DNA from: Clarkia xantiana subsp. parviflora
Taxonomy: Eukaryota; Streptophyta; Magnoliopsida; Myrtales; Onagraceae
Length of the DNA stretch: 64,000 bases
Assembly (NCBI GenBank): GCA_036873135.1
Contig: JAPTYO010000017.1
Coordinates: forward strand, 15,810,001-15,874,000
Direction of reading: 5' to 3'
Each line of letters begins with the position of its first letter. Positions within the stretch are counted from its first letter, which is position 1. A model generated the notes under the pieces. That model had not been told where the DNA came from, did not search any database, and saw nothing but the letters and a program-made list of their open reading frames with translations. Positions 19,415-30,110 of the stretch are shown piece after piece. The position numbers were made by a program, and so were the translations under genes.

Positions 19415-22090
19415 ATGGCCGGCGGTGGCAAGAAGAAGCAAGTTCAGGCCGGCAGTTCTAGCCCCGCTGGAACTGTGAATTCCCCGTTGTTGGAACATGT
19501 TGCTGAACAAGGTGAGTACCCTGCTGTTTCTCAGACAGGGGGGCATTGTGATGATGAGGTCTCAGTCCGAGACACGACGCTGAACAGGCAAGATATCCCG
19601 CGAAGGGAGGTGGATGCTCCCCCAAATCCGGTGGGGTACAGAGAGGAAATCCCGCGAAGGGAAGTAGGCTCTTCTTCAAACTCAGAGTTGGCCAAGGCAG
19701 TGGCAGATGCCATGCCTATGTTTTTGGCGGCCATGGAGGCTCTGTTGGACAAGAGGGAGGCTGCCAGGAGGGCAGAGGAGCTGCCTCCGCGAGAAGAGCT
19801 GCCTCCACCCCCTCCGAGGGTGGTTCCAGAGGAACAGGAGGTTCAGGAGACTCAGCCCAGGACTAAGGGTAAGGAGCCCGCGCACTCGGAGAAGTTCGTG
19901 GTGGATGGTCCCGGACCAGTTCAACATAGAACCATTCCCCTGAATGGCCCCATCAACCCCGATCAGGTGGTGAAAATTGTCAGCATCTGCATGGGTGACC
20001 AGAAGCAAATGACATCGGAGCTGAGGGATCGATCCAGTCATCCTTTCGTTCCACGGCTGCTAGATACTGTTGCCCCGCCAGGGCTAGGCATTCCGACCAT
20101 CAAGGAGTACGATGGTGAAGGAGACCCGGTCCGCCATGTTCAGAGGCATGTCCAGGCTTATATGGGTAGGACCTCGAATGATGATCTCGTGTGTTCACTG
20201 TTCCCGATCACTTTGGGAGAAAGGGCCATGTAATTGTTTTTCAGCCTACCGCCAGGAAGCATTACGTGCTGGGCTGATATGCACGATCGCTTCATCAAGC
20301 AATATCAAGGTCGGAGGCGTCTCTTGAAGAGCGTGAGGTCTTTGACCCAGGTGGTGCAGAGATCCGATGAATCGTTGGCATACTACTACCAGCGGTTCAC
20401 GGCGAGTGCCGCGGAGATTGATGAGGAGATATCGGAGGGTGAGACCATCCGCACTTTCCTGCGGAACCTAACTGCTCCATATGGTTCCGATCTGATGCAC
20501 AGCGTAGCCGCGAAGGCTGTGTGGAGCATGGAGGCCCTGCAAGCAAGGGTGAAGCAGCAAATCGACGTCCAGGAGTCGAAGATTGCTGCCGGAGAGCTTG
20601 ATCCTCCGAAATCAGGAAGAGGAAAGACATCGGCCAAGCTGTCGGACGATCGTAAAGGAAGCGACAAATCGGAGGGAAGTAGGAGCCGTGGTCGCCCTGA
20701 GAGAAGGGAGGACAAGCGTCCTCCGAGGAAGGAAAATCGCGAGGGTCGTAGTGTTCCCATCAACAGCTCGATTACCTCCGTGCTAGCTGTGATGGATCGG
20801 CAGGGTCTCGCTCGATACCCCCCGAGGAAGGAAGGAGAGTTCTTGGGAGGTCGCTCTGATCGTTACTGTCGGTACCATCGAGCCAGTGGTCACGACACGG
20901 ATAACTGTCGGGAGCTGAAGAAGGAGATAGAGAAGCTGATCCAGAAGGGGAAGCTGAAGGAGTTCGTTGGAAGAGGACGGTGCCGATCCTGCTCCAAAAG
21001 TCGGTCGCGGTCCCGTTCCAAGTCCCGTGATCGATCCCCGAAGACGAAGAAGGTTGAGTCAGAGCCCTCTGGTTCCGGTGCCCGTAAGGAGAGACGGGGG
21101 ACCATTAACGTCATTCACGGAGGAATGGCAGCGGGAGGTGACACCACCGCTTCTCGGGAGAATTATGCTTCTCGCATCTCCGCTGTGGTGGTGCTAGGCA
21201 AGAGGTCCCAGTCGTGGACTCTAAAGGAGGAAATTGTGATTTCTTTCTCAGCGGAGGATTTGATAGGCGTGGAGAGCCCCCACGATGACGCCTTGGTTGT
21301 AACCCTGGACGTGGACGGATTCGAGATGAAGCGGATCCTGATAGACGAAGGGAGCTCCTCCGACATTCTTTTTATGGATGCCCTGGAGGCCATGGGAAAG
21401 AAGAAGAAGGACCTGACGCAGGTGAACTTCCTGATGGTGGGATTCTCTGGATCGACTTCCTATCCGTTGGGGATGATTACCTTACCGGTGGAGTTTGGTA
21501 GTGGCTGGAAGATGGAACGGCGGAACGTGGACTTCGTCATGGTAGAATCCGCGGGAACATACAACGCTATTATCGGGAGGACCACCATCAACCCTCTCAT
21601 GGCAGTTGCTTCAACCGTCCACCAGAAGATGAAGTTCCCGACTGACAATGGAGTCGGAGAGGTCAAGGGTGACCAGGTGGCATCGCGAAAGTGTTATGTT
21701 AATGCCACCCGAAGGAGAAGAAGGGAAGCCATGGCTGTCCTGCAAACTGATGACGATCCTCGAGAGGAGTTTGGGCGTCCCGCCCCCATGGAGGATCTAA
21801 AGGAAGTCGAGATTGATGGACCTCGAAGGAAGGTGAAGATCGGGTCTGCTTTATCGGAGGAAAGAGCCCGAGAGCTGATCAAGCTCCCGAAGGAGTTCAA
21901 GGAGATGTTTGACTGGTCCCTGAGTGATATGCCAGGAATCAGCCCCGACGTGATAGTGCACGAGCTGAAGATCGATCCCGCGATCAAGCCTATCGCGCAG
22001 AGGAGGCGTCCGATGGGTGCAGATAAGAGGATCGCGATCCAGCAGGAGGTGGGCAGACTGCTCGACGCTGGATTCATCAAGGAGCTCTGA
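19415..22090 (+). pseudogene. Element C gag-protease and start of RT, two nonsense mutations
   Basis: A single frame from the ATG at 19415, broken by TAA at 20231-20233 (in the capsid region, where B and F encode LTWFFSLP) and closing with TGA at 22088-22090 at the start of RT, where B and F have an arginine codon. The domains run as in B: acidic N-terminus, capsid (EGDPVRHVQRHVQ), basic region, knuckle-like YCRYHRASGHDTDNC (about 20863-20907), RS-rich repeat (20980-21040), protease near 21340. The protease active site reads IDEGSSSDIL where B and F have IDGGSSS, a change likely to inactivate it. The RT linker (KEVEIDGPRRKVKIGSAL) follows. Confidence 0.9.
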
Positions 22091-24256
22091 TTCCAGACTT
22101 GGGTCGCTAACCCAGTCCTGGTGAGAAAGAGTAATGGGAAGTGGCGGATGTGTGTCGATTTCCGCGACTTGAACAAGGCCTGCCCGAAGGATTGCTACCC
22201 GCTCCCGAGGATTGACCAGTTGGTGGATGCCACATCGGGACACGAGCTGCTGAGCTTCATGGATGCCTATTCTGGTTTCAACCAGATCAAGATGGCGAAG
22301 GAGGATGCCCCCCATACAGTCTTCTACGCTGATAGTGACGTCTATCACTACGACGTGATGCCCTTCGGATTGATCAATGCCGGAGCAACTTACCAGCGGA
22401 TGGTGAACAAGTTGTTCGGGGACATGCTGGGAAAGACGATGGAGGCGTATGTGGATGACATGCTCGTGAAGTCTCGACAGGCAGGAGACCATGTCCAAAA
22501 CTTGGCGGCGGCGTTTGAGCGGATGAAGTTTCATCAGGTTCGGTTGGACCCAGACAAGTGCGCTTTCGGGGTGAACTCGGGGAAATTCCTAGGGTTCATG
22601 GTAAGCCAGAGAGGAATCGAGGTGAATCCCGAGAAGCTGCGAGCAATCGAGGAGATGCAGTCCCCGAAAACTCATCGGGAGGTTCAGGTGTTGAATGGCC
22701 GGTTGGCCACGATGAATCGATTCCTATCCAAGGCGAGCGACAGAGCCATGCCATTTTTTGATGTGCTGAGGGCCCACAAGAAGTTTGAATGGTCAGACAA
22801 GTGCGAGGAGGCATTCCAAGCACTCAAGCAGCACCTCCGTACCCTCCCGCCGTTGGCGAAACCGGTTCCAGGCGAGCCGCTTTATCTCGATTTGGCTGTT
22901 TCTGAAGTTGCTGTTAGTTCTGTTTTGGTTAAGATTGTCAAGGGCAACCAAGTGCCTGTCTATTACGTAAGCAAGGCATTTGCCAAATCAGAAATGAAGT
23001 ATCCCGCTATTGAGAAGTATCTCTTTGCGTTGATTGTTGCTGCTCGAAAGCTACGACCGTACTTCCATGCCCACGAGGTTACGGTGTTAACTAATCAGCC
23101 CTTGAAGCACTTTTTGAACCGACCGGAGGCGTCGGGGAGACTGGTGAAATGGGCCATCGAGCTTACGGAGTTCCGTATTCATTTTGCTCCGCGAACCGCT
23201 ATTAAGGGCCAGGCATTGGCGGATTTTATAGCTGAGTCTACGGCACCCGATCTGGAAGTAACGGGTCTCGCAGAGGGGGCAACTATAGAGGTCCCGATAG
23301 AAGAACAGGGTCCGATAGCAGAACAGCCAGAACAGCCAAATGAGGAGAACACTTGGGAGATGTACACTGATGGTTCATCAAGTGTAGAAGGATCGGGGGC
23401 AGGATTCGTATTGATACCGCCCGGTGGAGGCGAACCCCTGCGATATGCCTTGGTCTTAACGTTTAGGGCCACCAACAATGAAGCGGAGTATGAGGCTCTC
23501 ATCACGGGCCTTAAAATTGCCAAGGGTACGGGAGTCGATCATTTGAAAGTGAAGTGTGATGCCAGCTTGATCGTGAATCAAGTCCAGGGGAACTATGAAG
23601 CCAAGAGCTCGACAATGAGGAAGTATTTGCACGAAGTGCAGACTTTGAAGGGAAGCTTCAAAAGCTTCGATATCAAGGCGATCCCGAGGGAAGAAAACGC
23701 GGAGGCAGATGCCTTAAGCAAATTTGCTCTGGGAGTGTCCCCCGAGGAGAATCGGAAGGTGCACTTTCTGGAGAGAGTGATTATCTCAACCATCGATCCG
23801 ACGGAGGTTTGCGCTATTGAAGCACGATCGGAGGAAGAAGAGAAACCCACCTGGATGACCCCGATGGTCACATACCTGACTATGGGGGCACTCCCCGATG
23901 ATGAAGTGGCAGCTGTCAGGTTGCGTCGAATCGCGAACGACTATGTGATGGTGGACAACCAGTTATACAAGACGGGGCATGTCAAGCCTTTTCTGAAATG
24001 CGTGGCGGAGCCTGATACAAATCGGATCCTAAGAGAGCTGCACGAAGGAGTTGCGGCCTGTCATGAAGGGGCCCGATCCATCGTGAGGAAGGCGTTGAAT
24101 CTAGGCTACTATTGGCCTTCGATGAACCAGGAGGCAACAGCGATGGTCCAATCCTGTGATGCATGCCAGAGGTACGCTCCAAATATAGTGGCTCCCGCCG
24201 CGGACTTGATGCCCATCAGGAGTGCTTGGCCCTTGCGCAGTGGGGGATTGATCTAG
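22091..24256 (+). pseudogene. Element C RT, RNase H and second RNase H (long open stretch)
   Basis: In the same frame as the preceding ORF. Open for over 700 codons: RT with KWRMCVDFRDLNKACPKD, FMDAYSGFNQIKM, MPFGLINAGATYQRM and YVDDMLVKS (about 22448). The gypsy-type RNase H follows (YYVSKAFAKSEMKYP), then the archaeal-type RNase H with all four acidic positions present: YTDGSS, NNEAEYEAL, KCDASL and EADALS. This dual RNase H is diagnostic of plant Tat elements. The frame runs into the integrase zinc finger (HEGVAACHEG, SCDACQRY) and is lost near 24230 by a frameshift. Confidence 0.92.
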
Positions 24257-25083
24257 TGGGACCTATTCCACAAGCAAAAGGTCAGTGCAAATATTTACTC
24301 GTTGCCATGGATTACTTCTCGAAGTGGATAGAGGCTAAGGCATTGGCCAAGACAACGGGGCAGCAGATCCTCAAGTTCCTTCAAACTCAGATCATATCCC
24401 GGTATGGGGTTCCTCGAGTGTTGATCAGCGATAATGGCCCTCCGTTCAATGGGGCTCAGTTGAAGGAGTACCTGGAGGAGTTGAATATTGAGCATCAGAC
24501 AGCTTCCGTCCGCCATGCTCAGACTAATGGCCAAGTCGAATCAGCCAACAAGATCGTGATGGATGGCTTGAAGAAGAGAGTCTACGCCTTGTAAGGTCAT
24601 TGGCTGGATGAGCTTGAAAACGTGCTGTGGGCTGTTAGAACAACACCCAAGCAGTCAACAGGGGAGACTCCGTTTGGCCTTGTCTATGGCACGGAGGCAG
24701 TTGCCCCCGTGGAGATAGCGGTGGCGTCCCATCGCAGGAGGTATTATGAATCTCTAACAAACGAGGAATTGAGACGTCTAGACTTAGACTTGCTCGAGGA
24801 GAAAAGGTGGAAGGCTGATGAAGTTCAGGCTAGGATGCGCCTGGCAACAGCCCGATATTATAATCGGCGTGTCAAGTCCCGACAATTCTTCGTGGGAGAA
24901 CTTGTCTGGCGGAGGAACGAGTTCGTTCATTAAGATCGGATCAACAAGCTATCACCGAAATAGGAGGGACCTTACAAGATCGTAGGGATGCCATCCCCGA
25001 ATGCATACAAGCTAGAGGACCTTGATGGCAAGACGTTGAAACATTCCTTCAGTGGCGAACACTTGAAGAAGTATCATGTTTGA
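24232..25083 (+). pseudogene. Element C integrase core and C-terminus, broken
   Basis: After the frameshift near 24230 the next frame reads WGIDLVGPIPQA, then VLISDNGPPFNG and NGQVESANK, giving D, D and E. A TAA interrupts at about 24592-24594, a second stop at 24931-24933 and a further TAG near 24962 in the GPY region. The natural end is at 25081-25083 (FSGEHLKKYHV). DNA joining would be lost in this copy. Confidence 0.88.
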
Positions 25084-26040
25084 CATTAAGTCGCCGCGAA
25101 TGGCGCAAGTTATCTATCAATCCGATGTAAGCAAAGCTTTGAGTTATTAATAAAAGAAGTTGCTTCCGATCAAATTGCTTCTAGATTTATTCTAACTGTT
25201 AGTAAGACGTCCTGAAGGGCACGATAAAAAGCCTTCCGAGGTACGATTAAAAGCCTTACGAGGTACGAGTAAGTCGCCTTTATGGCGCGACAAAAAGCCT
25301 TCCGAGGTTCGGACAAAAGCCTTACGGGGTATGAGTAAGTCGTCTTTATGATGCAACCAAAAGCCTAGGTACGAAAAAGCCCTAACGGGTCCACGTAAGT
25401 CGTCTATATGATGCGGCAAAAAGCCTTAAAGGGTACGAAAAAGCCTAACGGGTCCGCGTAAGTCGTCTATATGATGCGGCAAAAAGCCTTAAAGGGTACG
25501 ATAAGTCGTCGGGAATGACGCGATAAAAGCCCTTAAGGGGTACGATTAAGTCGTCTATATGACGCGGCAAAAAGCCTTAAAGGGTACGATAAGTCGTCGG
25601 GAATGACGCGATAAAAGCCCTTAAGGGGTACGATTAAGTCGTCTAGATTGGCGCGGTAAAAGCCTTAAGGGGTGTGAGAAATCATCTTACGTGGTGTATA
25701 GAATTGCCTAGAAAGGCATGGATGAGAAACCTTAAGTGGTAAAGTCCCGAGGAAAATGTCACAAATTACGTTAAGTGACTTGGACGAGAAACCTTAAGTG
25801 GTGAAGTCCCGAGTAGACAAGAAACCTTAAGTGGTAAAATCTCGAGTAAAGCGTCGGAAGGACGTATGGAGTCATCTTAAATGGTGCATCGGAACGTTCT
25901 AAGTAACGAGTCCAAAGTCGCTTTAAATAGCGCAAACGATTATCGGGATCAAAACAGACAAAAGAAACTTCTTATAAAGGCTCTAAGGCCTTAAAGGTTC
26001 CGATACAAAAGACAAAGGAGGAAAAATTACAAGGACTAAA
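25084..26040 (+). repeat. Degenerate tandem repeats after element C integrase
   Basis: Repeats of 45-60 bp built from AAGTCGTCTATATGATGCGG, AAAAGCCTTAAAGGGTACGA and AAACCTTAAGTGG. The longest near-perfect pair is at about 25435-25640. They occupy the same place as the 26-27-bp arrays of element B. Confidence 0.8.
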
Positions 26041-26051
26041 AGAATAGGGCA

Positions 26052-28363
26052 TTAAGCTTGGTCCTTGTTGGAAGCTGGGTCCTCAGCAGCATCGGAGGGA
26101 GGAAGATTCGGAGGGGCCTGGGCAGAAGGCTCTGCAGTCCGTGGAGTCGGGTCCGCGGCATCAGTCTCTTCACTCTCCGCGGGGAGATTGAAGTACTTCT
26201 CTGCGATGGGGGCAAGGGTCTCGGACTTCTTGAAATCGATGGAGTCCTCGTATGCCGTGTAGAGCTCCTCGACGGCATTGAACAGAATGTTCTCCACCTC
26301 GGTTTTGCAGAACTTCACGGCATCCGCCTGGAAATCATCGGAGTTCCGATACTCCTCGCGACCCTGAGCCTTTGCCTCAGCCAGCTTGGCAGAAAATTCA
26401 GCCTTCTCGGCTTCAAATTTCGCCTTCTCGGCTTCAAATTTCGCCTTAGCCTCCGCGAGAGCTTCCACGAAAACGCCCTTCTCGTGGAGGAGCTGCCTCT
26501 TCTCCGACTCGTTCCGCCGATGATCCTCCTGGGCTATCCTCCGCTCCCGACGCAGGACAGTCTCGTAATCTTGAACCTGCTTGAGCAGGCTCCCAGCCTT
26601 CTCGTCAAGAAGGGTCCGCTCCTTGGTTATCTTCTCCCTGGCCGCCACAGCCTCGTCGAGGTCCGCTTGCAGCTTGGCCAAAGCGTCGGGGTCCGACCTA
26701 GCTTGAGCTTCCTCCAAAGCACCCTTGAGAGCCAGGATGAAGCCGAAGCAGCTCTGCTGGTTCGCGGTTTCCTAAGATGAAAGGGAAAAAAGATTAGAAT
26801 CCGATGGTCGAAGGCAAAGAACAATGAAGAAAACAAAGCAAAGGTAAAGTTTTACCTCCATCCGACGGATGGCCATAGCGCGGAGCTCCTCTTCAATGTC
26901 CTCCAGCGCCAAGGAGATTGGCCGCTTCAAGGCTGGAGGAATTGACCCTGCCAGCAGATGCAGGGCCAAATCAGACTGAAGGTCTCCCCGTTGCAGCGAG
27001 ATCCCTTGGAGAGACTCGATAGGTTTCCAGGGAACAGTCTCCTGGTCGGGGGTGAAAACCTTGTAAAGATTTTCATCCACCGGGAGAGGAGGAATGACCC
27101 TGGAAGCCTCAGCCGGAGGAGCCACCTCGGTCGGGGGCTCGGGAGTTGGACTGCGGAGCTCGGGGGGAGGACTCCGGGACACATCCTCCACGGTGGGCCT
27201 CAGGATGCTCCGGCCTGGCTTTCGGCGGAGCAGGCCACCTTCATTTGGCTCCTCGGAGGAAGGAGAAGCCTCCAAGTCGGTCACCTGACGGAACTGAGCT
27301 TCCGTCGGGGTCTCCTCCATCATCGGCGCCTGTGGAGTCGTGGCCCGTGCTGGAGTAGCAGCCTTCCTCGGAGTGACAGCCTCCGATGGACCTGCGGTTG
27401 CGGGACGAATGAAATCAGGAAGAGTATCATGGGGGCACCAGATGATTTGGCGTTCGAGATGCTGGTCCTTTCCGAAGAAGTTGTATTATCCCGCCTTGAG
27501 AACGCGGGGGGTTTCTCCTCGAAGGATGTATTTGATTTCTCGAACCCGCGATTCCCGATCAGCAGGGATAAACTCCTCGGGAACCAGTTTTCTATATCTT
27601 TTAATAGCACGACGGACACTCTTACCTTCCTCGGCGGTAGTAACCCCGAAGGCTTGGTCTATCTCCTCCCTCCGGGCCCGCTTGGCCTCGGTTCGCTCTT
27701 CGGTCGGAGGGGCAGCAGAAGAGGAAGCCCCCTTCTTCAGCGACTTCCGCTTTCTCTTAGAGCCACCGGGGACGGCATCAGTCTCACCCTGCTTCAACAT
27801 GAGATGAGTCAGCAGAGATGATTTCTTGGCTGCAAAAATGAAAAGACAAAGTGGTTAGAATTGTTACCCATATGACTAAATCCTTGGAAACGGAATCAAG
27901 GAGCCGGACTCCGATATGAATCAAGTCCTTCTCCACGAGCTTGTTGGCGTCAAGGGGAATGAAGGAGTCCCCCCAACGGTAAAGCTGGACCATCTGGAGA
28001 GTGTTGAGGTCATCCTCAGTGTAGACCTCGAGCTTGGGGGCAGGGTCCGCCTCAACCTCCCATCGGGGCCATGGGACAGAGCTGTTTTGGACGAAGAAGT
28101 AATACTTCTTCCATCCGCTATTGTCGGACCCCGAGTCACGAATCAGCACCCGATCCTTGTGGAACTTCCAGGTCTCGCTATCCCAGCCGAAACGTGAAAG
28201 TTGCTCCTTTGTCAACTTGGGGAGTCGGGGGGAGAAGGAGCAAACACCAGCCTTATTGCACTTCATTCCGTAGAATGTGCGGAAAAGCAGCAAACTGTAT
28301 GTCCACTGCTGGCGGAGGCACAGAAGCTGGAAAGCGTTCCACACGCGGATGGCGTGTGGAAAG
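26052..28363 (-). pseudogene. Element C antisense additional ORF, 3' part
   Basis: Antisense to pol. It covers the part 3' of the D insertion. The exon 28358 to about 27868 encodes HAIRVWNAFQLLCLRQQWTY, then GWKKYYFFVQN and PWPRWEVEADP, resembling the plant 'putative gypsy type transposon' domain (PF04195) by memory. The next exon (27829-26856) is basic (KRKRKSLKKG), then proline-rich, with an in-frame TAA at 27486-27488; it has a good donor (GAG|GTAAAA), an 84-bp intron and an acceptor TTAG at 26772. The last exon (26771-26052) is an alanine/glutamate coiled coil (KAKFEAEKAKFEAEKAEFSA) ending NKDQA. The donor of the middle intron is unclear: GT at 27867 would give a 38-bp intron out of phase. 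Function unknown; similar antisense ORFs are known in Tat elements such as Grande. Confidence 0.75.
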
Positions 28364-28532
28364 TGATGGATATACGCCCAATTTGAACCCGTTGACTTCC
28401 AAACCGTTGTATTTTTATCGTCCCATTTATGATTGCAAATCGAAACTTCAACCCGGACACTTCGCGAGAACATCGACGGCTCGGACGGGGCCGAAGCGCC
28501 CGTCCGACTTAGGCGAACTCACCTAGGTGAGG

Positions 28533-28850
28533 TTGGGTGGCCACACCCGACCTCCCCTAGGGGAGATCGGGTCAGCCGACCCGATCTCCCCTAGGGGAGA
28601 TCGGGTTGGCCAACCCGATCTCTCCTAGGAGAGATCGGGTCGGCCAACCCGATCTCTCCTAGGAGGGATCGGGTTGGCCAACCCGATCTCTCCTAGGAGA
28701 GATCGGGTCGGCCAACCCGATCTCTCCTAGGAGGGATCGGGTTGGCCAACCCGATCTCTCCTAGGAGAGATCGGGTCGGCCAACCCGATCCCTCCTAGGA
28801 GGGATGGGGTTGGCCAACCCCACCCTCCCTAGGAGGGGTTGGGTGTCCTC
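28533..28850. repeat. Palindromic 34-bp tandem array in the D 5' LTR
   Basis: About nine units, each made of alternating palindromic centres CCTAGG and TTGGCCAA joined by arms AGAGATCGGGT / ACCCGATCTCT. Every unit is its own near inverted repeat, so the array can fold into many hairpins. The 3' LTR (37735-37985) has two fewer units. Confidence 0.9.
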
Positions 28851-29040
28851 ACCCAACCCCTACCCTTAGGGGTCGGATTTCTCCCCCCCCAAGGGTCCCG
28901 ACACCACATTCGGACTCCCATGCTCGGTCCACTCCGCCTACCTCCTCCGAATCCTAAGGTCTTAATTATGTGCTTAAAGGTTAATTAATTGTGTTTAAAG
29001 GCTAACGATGTCATTAAGCCACATTAATGACACCGTTGCC

Positions 29041-29048
29041 TATAAATA
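29041..29048 (+). promoter_or_regulatory. TATA box of the D LTR promoter
   Basis: TATAAATA in CCTATAAATACCCC, with the same sequence in the 3' LTR (38180-38187). It sits 110 bp before the conserved GCATCGGAGAGGG block. Confidence 0.7.
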
Positions 29049-29562
29049 CCCCACCTTCACAACTCATTTGATCATCTTGGCAAGTTGCACAATTTTGCTC
29101 TGACATCTCTCTAGCTTTATCTCTCTAAAACCGTACTGACTTAGGCATCGGAGAGGGTTCATCAGGCACCACCCCCCCCCCTCTGTGCCTGGTATTGCCC
29201 CTCTTGCAGGGTGGCAAGGAGAGGAGAACCAAGGAAGCAGAAGAGCATAGAGCAGTAGGACAAGCCCCAGGGGTAAGAAGTACAAGCCTCAGGAGGTCAG
29301 AAGGAAAGGAGGTCAGAAGGAGAGAAGGAAAGGAGGTCAGAAGGAGAGAAGGAAAGGGGGTCAGAAGGAGAGAAGAGAAGGACACATATCAGAACGACTA
29401 CCCCAAGAGAGTATAAGGGCAGGGATCAGAACGACTACCCCAAGGGAGTATAAGGGCACGGATCAGAACGACTAGTCCTAGGAGCACTGAACCCGACATT
29501 TCATTAGTGGGAGATAAATTCTAGATTGACGACCCGTTGACCTAAACTTTATAACCTAACAC

Positions 29563-29579
29563 TTGGCGCCGTCTGTGGG
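29563..29579 (+). promoter_or_regulatory. Primer-binding site of element D
   Basis: TTGGCGCCGTCTGTGGG, one base after the LTR; identical to that of the coding element C. Confidence 0.87.
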
Positions 29580-30110
29580 CTTCGAGCAGAAAGCCTGACA
29601 ATCACGAGAGCGAAGACGAACAACTTAGTTTCTAGAGATAATCACCCACCTGGGGGCAATAGGCAAGAAAGACAGCCTATACCTCCAGCAAGGCTGCCTA
29701 ACCCAGAGAAACAGCCTGCACATCAGAACCTCAGGTAGCCCCACAGGCACCCCAGCCTAACAAGCAGGGAGGAGGCTTCCACAGCTCCAACTCCATTGAC
29801 TAGGAAGCCACAGGGACTGGGGGCAACAAGGAGTGCCATCCCAATACACGGCACCTCCACAGGGATACCACTATGAGGTACAACCTCAAGGGTACCCATA
29901 TGGAATACTGACTCAAAGGAACGACAATCGTGCCCACACAACCAACACAAGACCGGCATACACACAGGGAGCACATACAGTGACTCCAGGGCTGATGAGC
30001 GCCTCGGACGAGCTACTAGCTTACAGAGAGACCCTAAGGAATAGGCAGCAAAGGCAACACCGACAGGAAGGAGAAGAAGCTCATGAAGAGGAGCAAATTC
30101 CAACGTAAGA
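29580..30110 (+). pseudogene. Element D gag-like N-terminal remnant
   Basis: Downstream of the PBS, a proline/glutamine-rich reading (NNLVSRDNHPPGGNRQ) is soon stopped. A 91-codon frame at 29833-30108 (PPQGYHYEVQPQGYPYG ... EEAHEEEQ) looks like a decayed gag N-terminus. There is no capsid, knuckle, protease or RT after it. The assignment rests on position and composition only. Confidence 0.35.

Larger units (their letters stand above)
28364..29561 (+). repeat. Element D 5' LTR
   Basis: U3 contains a palindromic 34-bp array (28533-28850). TATA box (CTATAAATACC) at about 29040, then GCATCGGAGAGGG, a C10 run and CCCCTCTTGCAGGG. U5 has three ~24-bp AGGAGGTCAGAAGGAGAGAA units (29295-29370) and three ~37-bp units with ATCAGAACGACTA (29388-29480). 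Confidence 0.94.

Noticed and set aside
26058..26780. 240-codon plus-strand frame opposite the C antisense ORF
   Set aside because: It is the shadow of the coiled-coil exon on the minus strand, which has the splice sites and composition of a real coding exon.
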